Source: an uncultured Bacillota bacterium (lineage in GTDB: Bacteria > Bacillota > Dehalobacteriia > UBA7702). Taken from it: DNA of 19,398 nucleotides. The notes below the pieces were generated by a model. It worked only from the letters and a program-made list of their open reading frames with translations. It made no database searches and had not been told where the DNA came from. The position numbers were made by a program, and so were the translations under genes. Numbering within the stretch: the first letter of the stretch is position 1; each line of letters opens with the position of its first letter. Shown in pieces: positions 15,181 to 19,398 of the stretch. The stretch lies in the NCBI GenBank assembly GCA_902766525.1, contig CACXDX010000084.1, positions 1 to 19,398 of the forward strand, read 5' to 3'.

Positions 15181-15345
15181 TTATTCTTCGATAATTGCAT
15201 CATTGGGGCAGGAGTCAATGCAAGTGCCGCATTCGGTGCAAACATCCTGGTCGATTTCGTAGATATCGCCTTCGGAAATCGCTTCGTTCGGGCATTCGTC
15301 CAAGCAGGTGCCGCAAGCTACACATTCGTCAGTGATTTTATACAT
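15181..15345 (-). CDS. 2[4Fe-4S] ferredoxin, clostridial type
   Basis: This 54-residue protein is a complete small bacterial ferredoxin, an electron carrier in the anaerobic cytosol. It has two CxxCxxCxxxCP motifs: Cys8, 11, 14, 18 (CVACGTCLDECP) and Cys36, 39, 42, 46 (CTECGTCIDSCP). These give two cubane clusters in the usual pseudo-twofold arrangement. The protein is very acidic apart from one early Lys. The start has GGGAGGTG about nine bases upstream. Its own strong promoter, long leader and terminator frame it as a single-gene unit inserted between frr and uppS, which are adjacent in many Firmicutes. It could supply electrons to IspG, encoded downstream, but that is inference. Confidence 0.97.
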   Translation of the reverse strand: MYKITDECVACGTCLDECPNEAISEGDIYEIDQDVCTECGTCIDSCPNDAIIEE

Positions 15346-15398
15346 TCAGATACACCTCCCTTTCAAGTTTTAGGGAATTTTTTTATGCCGGAAGCATA

Positions 15399-15418
15399 CG
15401 TGCGATCTTTGATGATAC
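15399..15418. repeat. 20-base imperfect direct repeat, copy 1, in the ferredoxin leader
   Basis: This copy follows the pattern cgtNNgatctNNgatgaYac and matches a second copy at 15458-15477. The two differ at five positions. They could be a duplicated binding site or two arms of the leader structure. Confidence 0.45.
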
Positions 15419-15457
15419 GACTCGAACCCGCCGGAACATCCGACGGAGAGCGAAGCG

Positions 15458-15477
15458 CGTATGATCTCCGATGACAC
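15458..15477. repeat. 20-base imperfect direct repeat, copy 2, in the ferredoxin leader
   Basis: This is the partner of 15399-15418, offset by 59 bases, with the same cgtNNgatctNNgatgaYac pattern. Confidence 0.45.
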
Positions 15478-15494
15478 AAATTCCAAAAAATCCC

Positions 15495-15550
15495 AAAAAA
15501 GAATCGTTCTAAAAATCGGGGTATACACCCGAAAAATGATATTCTTTTTT
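15495..15550 (-). promoter_or_regulatory. Nested hairpin with T-run just after the ferredoxin promoter (attenuator candidate)
   Basis: A perfect 10-bp A/T-rich inverted repeat (15495-15504 with 15541-15550) encloses a GC hairpin (15516-15520 with 15528-15532). On the minus strand five T directly follow the inner hairpin and six T lie within the 3' arm of the outer stem. Both arrangements resemble weak intrinsic terminators placed in the first 60 bases of the transcript. Confidence 0.4.
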
Positions 15551-15561
15551 CATCGATCTCT

Positions 15562-15591
15562 ATTATACCATACGTTCCCTAAACGAAACAA
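15562..15591 (-). promoter_or_regulatory. Promoter of the ferredoxin gene
   Basis: On the minus strand TTGTTT (15586-15591) and a perfect TATAAT (15562-15567) are spaced by 18 bases. The expected start is near 15555, giving a leader of about 210 bases before the ferredoxin ATG at 15345. The surrounding bases 15592-15687 are very A/T-rich and hold no gene; no GC-rich terminator for frr is visible there. Confidence 0.65.
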
Positions 15592-15687
15592 CAGATATTT
15601 TAATTTTTTATAAAAACCGTTTATGGCAAAAATGGAGATCAAGAGATTATTTAAAAAACAATAAAATATTTTTTACGCGGATGGGAT

Positions 15688-16245
15688 TCAGACTTCCATA
15701 ATCTCGGCTTCTTTGTTCTTGGTGATCTCGTCAAGTTTTTTGATCCATTTTTCCGTCAACTTCTGAGCGTCATCAAGGCCGCGGGCGGCATCGTCTTCGG
15801 AAACTTCCTTTTCCTTTTCCAGGGCTTTGATATCGGAATTAAGTTCTCTGCGGATGTTGCGGATCGCGATCTTCGCTTCCTCATCCTTTTTGCGTACCAC
15901 TTTAACGAGCTCCTTACGGCGCTCTTCGGTGAGCTGCGGAATGGCGATACGGATCACCGCGCCGTCGTTGTTGGGGTTCAAACCCAGATCCGAAGCGAGA
16001 ATGGCTTTTTCAATGGCTTTGATCGTGCCTTTATCCCAAGGCTGCACAACGAGGAGGCGGCTTTCGGGCGCGGAGATGTTGGCCATCTGATTGATGGGCG
16101 TCATCACACCGTAATAGTCCACCTGAATTTTATCGAGCAGAGACGGCATGGCACGGCCGGCCCGAAGGGTGGAGAATTCTCTCTTCAGCGCTTCCGAGGT
16201 TTTTTCCATTCTGCGTTCAGCATCTTCCAGGTATTCTTTAATCAC
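15688..16245 (-). CDS. frr: Ribosome recycling factor
   Basis: RRF splits post-termination ribosomes together with EF-G. The 185-residue protein is full length, with the N-terminal helix RMEKTSEALKREFSTLRAGR, the domain II segment YYGVMTPINQMANISAPE, the LLVVQPWDK strand and the C-terminal helices with EERRKELVKVVRK. The start is a GTG that overlaps the pyrH TGA as GTGA, with GGAGGTGA about nine bases upstream, so it is translationally coupled to pyrH. It is the last gene of the rpsB-tsf-pyrH-frr unit. Confidence 0.97.
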   Translation of the reverse strand: MIKEYLEDAERRMEKTSEALKREFSTLRAGRAMPSLLDKIQVDYYGVMTPINQMANISAPESRLLVVQPWDKGTIKAIEKAILASDLGLNPNNDGAVIRIAIPQLTEERRKELVKVVRKKDEEAKIAIRNIRRELNSDIKALEKEKEVSEDDAARGLDDAQKLTEKWIKKLDEITKNKEAEIMEV

Positions 16246-16970
16246 TGATCTTCACCTCCGACAATGGTCCCGACATTATCGCCGAGAACCGCTTTTCTGG
16301 CGTTTCCTTTTTCATTGATATTAAATACCACAATGGGAATATGGTTGTCTTTACAGAGCGAAGCGGCGGTGGAATCCATTACCTTCAATTCTTTATCGAG
16401 GACGTCTTTAAAAGTCAAAGTATCGAATTTCACGGCATCGGGATCGGTCTTGGGATCGGAAGAATAGACGCCGTCCACCTTTTTGGCCATGAGAATGGCT
16501 TCGGCATGAAGCTCCGCGGCACGCAGCGCGGCCGTGGTATCGGTGGAGAAATAGGGATTGCCGGTACCGGCGGCGAAAATGACAACACGTCCCTTGTCCA
16601 GATGATGTTCGGCCTTACGGCGGATATAAGGTTCCGCGATCTGACGCATATCGATGGCGCTTTGAACTCTCGTATCGATGCCGATGTTTTCCAGCGCGCT
16701 CTGGAGCGCGAGGCTGTTCATTACCGTGGCGAGCATACCCATGTAATCGGCGGTTGCCCGTTCCAGCCCTTGCTTGGAACCGGCGATACCGCGCCAGATG
16801 TTGCCGCCGCCGACGACGATGAGCACATCGATACCGAGATCACGCACGTCATGAACTTCGGCAGCAACGTGATTCAGCATTTCCTGATTGATGCCGTAGC
16901 CGGCGTCGCCGGCCAGCGCCTCACCGCTTAACTTCAAAACTACTCTCTGATAGACAGGTTCTGCCCACAT
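16242..16970 (-). CDS. pyrH: UMP kinase
   Basis: PyrH phosphorylates UMP to UDP with ATP, a hexameric amino-acid-kinase-fold enzyme of pyrimidine synthesis. The 242-residue protein shows KLSGEAL (13-19), GGGNIWRG (54-61), QSAIDM (103-108) and the nucleotide-binding GTGNPYFSTDTTAALRAAE (135-153), all standard for bacterial UMP kinase. GGGAGGT precedes the ATG. The 104-base gap from tsf contains an imperfect hairpin (17017-17043) and no clear promoter, so it is probably transcribed with rpsB-tsf. Confidence 0.97.
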   Translation of the reverse strand: MWAEPVYQRVVLKLSGEALAGDAGYGINQEMLNHVAAEVHDVRDLGIDVLIVVGGGNIWRGIAGSKQGLERATADYMGMLATVMNSLALQSALENIGIDTRVQSAIDMRQIAEPYIRRKAEHHLDKGRVVIFAAGTGNPYFSTDTTAALRAAELHAEAILMAKKVDGVYSSDPKTDPDAVKFDTLTFKDVLDKELKVMDSTAASLCKDNHIPIVVFNINEKGNARKAVLGDNVGTIVGGEDQ

Positions 16971-17016
16971 GATCTTTTTACCTCCCGGGATGCTTCAGCC
17001 GACGATCTCTGTTTCC

Positions 17017-17043
17017 GATCGTTCGGGAAGCCCCCGAGCGATC
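17017..17043 (-). repeat. Imperfect hairpin between tsf and pyrH
   Basis: Two 5-bp stem blocks (17017-17021 with 17039-17043, and 17023-17027 with 17033-17037) are separated by one mismatch and close a 5-base loop. There is no T-run, so a processing or stability element is more likely than a terminator. Confidence 0.5.
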
Positions 17044-17074
17044 CGCAAAGACCCTCGCGACAGCACCGTTATCC

Positions 17075-17998
17075 TTATTTAAACATATTTTCCACTTCGG
17101 ACGCGAAATCGTCCTGTTTCTTTTCGAGACCTTCGCCGGTCTTGAAGCGAACGAATTTAACGATGGAGAGATCGGCGCCGTTGGCTTTGCCGACGCTTTC
17201 CACGTATTTGGCGACGTTCATATCGCTGTCCTGAACATAGGCCTGATCGAGAAGGCAGATTTCCTTCATTTCTTTATTGAGACGGCCGGTGATCATCTTT
17301 TCGATGATGTTTTCGGGCTTGTTGGGATTTTCTTCTTTGGCCTGAGCCATCAGAATTTCCTTTTCATGTTCAAGATAATCGGCGGGGACTTCATCGCGGC
17401 AGACATATTTGGGATCCATCGCCGCGACCTGCATGGCGACGTTGCGCAGGCAGGTTTTGATTTCGTCGTTCACCACGTCGGTCTTGCCGTGGACCATAAC
17501 GCCGATTTTGCCGCCGCCGTGGATGTAGCAGGCGACGCAGCCGTCGGCCGCGCTGATCTTTTCAAAGCGGCGGATATTGATATTTTCTCCGATCACGGCA
17601 ACCTGAGCCGTGAGGGCGTCTTTCACGGTTTTTCCGGGTTCCGCCTGCCAATCTTCGGCGAGGAAAGCATCGAGATCGGCGGCGTCACCGGTCAGAGCCT
17701 GTTTGGCGACGGCGGCGGCGAAAGCTTTAAAATCATCGTTTTTGGCAACGAAGTCGGTTTCGCAGTTGATTTCCGCGAGAGCGCCGGCTTTACCGTCTTC
17801 GGCGATGGCTTCGCTGACGATACCTTCGGCGGCGATACGGCCGGATTTTTTAGCGGCGGCGGCGAGACCTTTTTCTCTTAAGAAGTCAACGGCTTTATCC
17901 ATATCACCTTCGGTTTCGGTGAGGGCTTTTTTGCAGTCCATCATGCCGGCGCCGGTCATTTCACGAAGTTCTTTTACCATTTTTGCAGAAATTGTCAT
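17075..17998 (-). CDS. tsf: Elongation factor Ts
   Basis: EF-Ts exchanges GDP for GTP on EF-Tu. The 307-residue protein has an N-terminal UBA-like domain (VKELREMTGAGMMDCKKAL, about 9-27), the strictly conserved EF-Tu contact NCETDFVAKND (78-88), and a core domain ending near IVKFVRF. The length is within the usual bacterial range, slightly long. GGAGG lies upstream of the ATG. It is separated from rpsB by a 92-base gap with a nested hairpin that may tune expression relative to S2. Confidence 0.97.
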   Translation of the reverse strand: MTISAKMVKELREMTGAGMMDCKKALTETEGDMDKAVDFLREKGLAAAAKKSGRIAAEGIVSEAIAEDGKAGALAEINCETDFVAKNDDFKAFAAAVAKQALTGDAADLDAFLAEDWQAEPGKTVKDALTAQVAVIGENINIRRFEKISAADGCVACYIHGGGKIGVMVHGKTDVVNDEIKTCLRNVAMQVAAMDPKYVCRDEVPADYLEHEKEILMAQAKEENPNKPENIIEKMITGRLNKEMKEICLLDQAYVQDSDMNVAKYVESVGKANGADLSIVKFVRFKTGEGLEKKQDDFASEVENMFK

Positions 17999-18018
17999 GA
18001 TTTGTTCCTCCTATGTAT

Positions 18019-18077
18019 TGAGAAAAGCAGGGGCCGATCATTGACGGGAAATGCGGCCAACTAATCATCCCTGCTTT
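18019..18077 (-). promoter_or_regulatory. Nested hairpin between rpsB and tsf (possible partial terminator)
   Basis: An outer 8-9-bp stem (18024-18032 with 18069-18077) encloses an inner 5-bp stem (18032-18036 with 18054-18058), the two sharing base 18032. On the minus strand the outer stem ends in CTGCTTTTCTC, a short T-run of four, so it may terminate a fraction of transcripts or protect the rpsB mRNA end. Confidence 0.45.
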
Positions 18078-18090
18078 CTTTGGTTATTTA

Positions 18091-18831
18091 TTATTCTTCT
18101 TCAACTGCTTCTTCGGCTTCTTCTTCAACGGGAGCTTCAGCCATGGACATACCCTGATTGCCTTCGATAACGGCATCGGCCATACGCCCGACGAGGAGAC
18201 GGACGGCACGGATGGCGTCGTCATTGCCGGGGATCACATAGTCGATTTCTTCGGGATCGCAGTTGGTATCGACGATGGCGATGATGGGAATATCGAGTTT
18301 TCTCGCTTCGGCGACGGCGATGCGTTCCTTCTTCGGGTCGACAACGAAAATCGCGCCGGGGAGATCTTTCATCTGTTTGATACCGCCGAGGAATTTTTCC
18401 AGCTTGTCTCTTTTGACTCTGAGCTGAGCAACTTCCTTCTTGGGCAGAAGTTCGAGGGTGCCGTCTTCTTCCATTCTTTCCATATCGGCGAGGAAGTCGA
18501 TACGTTTCTGGATGGTTTTGTTGTTGGTCATGAGACCGCCGAGCCATCTCTGGTTGACATAGAACATGCCGCAGCGTTCGGCTTCTTCCTTGATGGCATC
18601 CTGCGCCTGTTTCTTCGTACCGACAAAGAGAATGGACTTGCCGTCGGCAACGGTATCTTTGATGAAATCATAGGCTTCATCGATCATCTTGACGGTTTTC
18701 TGCAAGTCGATGATGTAGATCCCGTTTCTTTCGGTGAAGATGTAGGGAGCCATTTTCGGGTTCCAGCGGCGGGTCTGATGTCCGAAGTGGACACCTGCTT
18801 CTAAGAGCTGTTTCATTGAAATAACGGCCAT
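18091..18831 (-). CDS. rpsB: 30S ribosomal protein S2
   Basis: S2 is a component of the small subunit. The 246-residue protein starts with the standard MKQLLEAGVHFGHQTRRWNP, contains FVGTKKQAQDAI, RWLGGLMTN and the AIVDTNCDPEEIDYVIPGND block, and ends in an acidic tail of Glu and Ala (EEEAEEAVEEE). AAAGGAGG lies eight bases before the ATG. It is the first gene of the rpsB-tsf-pyrH-frr unit, with a promoter at 18958-18986 and a structured leader of about 120 bases. Confidence 0.98.
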   Translation of the reverse strand: MAVISMKQLLEAGVHFGHQTRRWNPKMAPYIFTERNGIYIIDLQKTVKMIDEAYDFIKDTVADGKSILFVGTKKQAQDAIKEEAERCGMFYVNQRWLGGLMTNNKTIQKRIDFLADMERMEEDGTLELLPKKEVAQLRVKRDKLEKFLGGIKQMKDLPGAIFVVDPKKERIAVAEARKLDIPIIAIVDTNCDPEEIDYVIPGNDDAIRAVRLLVGRMADAVIEGNQGMSMAEAPVEEEAEEAVEEE

Positions 18832-18860
18832 TGGTTATTTCCTCCTTTGGTTAATAGATC

Positions 18861-18938
18861 GCGGTGATACCGCTTTCACTTCCGGATCGATCTTTTCTCC
18901 TCGCTGACCTTTCGGCACCGGCGGGAGATCCCGATCCG
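18861..18938 (-). promoter_or_regulatory. Structured 5' leader of rpsB
   Basis: Two stems are visible: a 7-bp long-range pair (18883-18889 with 18932-18938) enclosing a GGAG/CTCC pair, and a 5-bp hairpin with a 3-base loop (18861-18865 with 18869-18873) just before the ribosome binding site. Autoregulatory leaders bound by the encoded ribosomal protein are known for several ribosomal operons, including S2 operons. I cannot match this one to a described motif. Confidence 0.4.
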
Positions 18939-18957
18939 TGCATGATCGTACTTTTAT

Positions 18958-18986
18958 ATATTATCATAAAGTTTTTTGCCATGCAA
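18958..18986 (-). promoter_or_regulatory. Promoter of the rpsB operon
   Basis: On the minus strand TTGCAT (18981-18986) and TAATAT (18958-18963) are spaced by 17 bases, with TG one base before the -10 (extended -10). The region upstream (18987-19080) is A/T-rich with several A and T runs, as in strong promoters, and contains no gene. Confidence 0.6.
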
Positions 18987-19095
18987 GTAATTTTTACGAT
19001 TCTTTTGTCCGATTTGTACGAATTTTTTTCGGTAAAAAATCATTTTTTCACATTTTTTTCTCAGTCAAAGACCTTTGTCTCCGTGGCCTGTAAGT

Positions 19096-19147
19096 CCCTT
19101 TCGGCACGGGGAAAAAAGAAGCCGTCTTACCCCTTTCGGAGACGGGG
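19096..19147. repeat. Paired ccctttcgg-N-acgggg elements
   Basis: The words ccctttcggcacgggg (19096-19111) and ccctttcggagacgggg (19131-19147) are nearly identical, and each is preceded by ccgt, so each can form a ccgt/acgg-based hairpin. One is the terminator of the repeat ORF; the other may be a duplicated copy. Confidence 0.5.
19106..19145 (-). terminator. Intrinsic terminator overlapping the stop of the repeat ORF
   Basis: A 6-bp stem (19122-19127 with 19140-19145) with a 12-base loop is followed on the minus strand by CTTCTTTTTTCCCC. The stop codon (19127-19129) lies inside the hairpin. Confidence 0.65.
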
Positions 19148-19398
19148 CGGCGCCCTATCCGTCCCCTTATCCTTATCCCTATCTTTATCTTTATCTTTCT
19201 TCTTATCTTTCTCCTTATCTTTCTCTTTCTCCTTCTCTTTATCTTTATCCTTATCCTTATCCTTCTCCTTATCCTTCTCCTTATCCTTCTCCCCTGCTTT
19301 TGCCGGCATTTGCTGCATTTGCTGCTTTTGCTGCATTTGCTGCATTTGCTGCATTTGCTGCTTTTGCTGCTTTTGCTGCATTTGCTGCATTTGCTGCA
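19127..19398 (-). CDS. Low-complexity repeat ORF, Gln/Met then Lys/Asp/Glu (partial at window edge)
   Basis: The minus-strand frame is open to the window end, so the true start is not visible. The visible part begins with about ten QQM or QQK triplets, encoded by a 9-base repeat (CAG CAA ATG or CAG CAA AAG). It is followed by PAKAGE, then a tract of about 45 residues alternating Lys with Asp or Glu (KDKEKDKE pattern, AAG/AAA GAT/GAG codons), and ends with a basic RAPPRLRKG. No family, signal peptide or membrane span is visible. The terminator at the stop codon supports a transcribed minus-strand gene. The tract could also be a non-coding repeat that happens to be open. Repeat units are multiples of three, so copy-number changes would keep the frame. 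Confidence 0.5.
   Translation of the reverse strand, partial: QQMQQMQQKQQKQQMQQMQQMQQKQQMQQMPAKAGEKDKEKDKEKDKDKDKDKEKEKEKDKEKDKKKDKDKDRDKDKGTDRAPPRLRKG
19150..19398. repeat. Two adjacent simple-sequence repeat tracts
   Basis: The left tract (about 19156-19292) is a degenerate six-base repeat of cttatc/cttctc/ctttat type. The right tract (about 19308-19398) is a 9-base repeat, tttgctgca or tttgctgct. Composition changes abruptly at both boundaries compared with the neighbouring intergenic DNA. Confidence 0.85.

Larger units (their letters stand above)
15353..15494 (-). promoter_or_regulatory. Structured leader of the ferredoxin mRNA, riboswitch-like
   Basis: In the minus-strand RNA, GGGAUUUUUU (15485-15494) can pair with AAAAAAAUUCCC (15373-15384), with one bulge, closing a domain of about 100 bases. 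Alternatively, UCCCU (15372-15376) can pair with AGGGA (15357-15361), covering the ribosome binding site. The two pairings share the same bases and exclude each other. Inside the domain is a further hairpin, CGGAGA with TCTCCG (15445-15450 and 15466-15471), and a TATGC/GCATA hairpin near 15383-15398. I do not recognise a known riboswitch class. Confidence 0.4.

Noticed and set aside
15410..15435. tRNA-like T-loop word GGGTTCGAGTC in the ferredoxin leader (minus strand)
   Set aside because: The bases flanking it do not form a T-arm stem, and no acceptor stem or anticodon arm can be built around it.
15592..15687. Intrinsic terminator after frr
   Set aside because: The region is A/T-rich with T-runs but has no GC-containing stem, so a terminator call is not supported.
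19150..19398. CRISPR-like array of short repeats
   Set aside because: The units are 6 or 9 bases long with no unique spacers, so this is simple-sequence repeat DNA.

Overview
The window looks like a chromosomal segment from an anaerobic, Gram-positive-type (Firmicutes) bacterium. The evidence is the gene order rpsB-tsf-pyrH-frr / uppS-cdsA-dxr-rseP-ispG-proS, an 8-cysteine clostridial ferredoxin, strong AGGAGG ribosome binding sites, and the DUF975, LiaF-like and DUF2284 families. Negativicutes or Clostridia fit best. I cannot name a genus from sequence alone.

Nearly everything is on the minus strand, so it is described here from right to left. The right edge (19127-19398) is the open end of a highly repetitive ORF encoding Gln/Met repeats followed by a Lys/Asp/Glu tract, with a terminator at its stop codon. 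Next comes a promoter with a structured leader, then rpsB, tsf, pyrH and frr: ribosomal protein S2, EF-Ts, UMP kinase and ribosome recycling factor. A 342-base gap follows, holding a strong promoter and a long leader with mutually exclusive pairings. This leads to a 54-residue 2[4Fe-4S] ferredoxin at 15181-15345 with its own terminator. Then comes a tightly packed envelope, isoprenoid and tRNA operon: uppS, cdsA, dxr, rseP, ispG, proS and a LiaF-like membrane protein. dxr and ispG supply MEP-pathway isoprenoid precursors, uppS extends them to the undecaprenyl carrier, cdsA supplies CDP-diacylglycerol, rseP is a site-2 protease and proS charges tRNA-Pro. A terminator at 7755-7779 ends this block.

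The left third is accessory. Two overlapping DUF2284 cysteine-rich proteins (6505-7646, minus) face a small plus-strand group: a DUF985 cupin, a membrane-anchored TPR-like protein and a VOC-fold protein (5102-6457). The two groups share a bidirectional terminator with a UUCG loop. A DUF975 membrane protein (4245-4946) is divergent from the cupin. Then come aroK (shikimate kinase), an acyl-carrier-protein-like protein whose attachment serine is replaced by alanine, and two overlapping flavoproteins (HI0933/BaiN-like and COG2509-like). An 80-residue single-span membrane protein lies at the left edge with its own promoter and a bidirectional terminator.

Most of the window is conserved housekeeping sequence. 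The points most worth a second look are the ferredoxin leader, the serine-less ACP-like protein embedded among flavoproteins, the DUF2284 pair in which one copy has lost its N-terminal cysteine cluster, and the Q/M-K/D/E repeat ORF next to rpsB.
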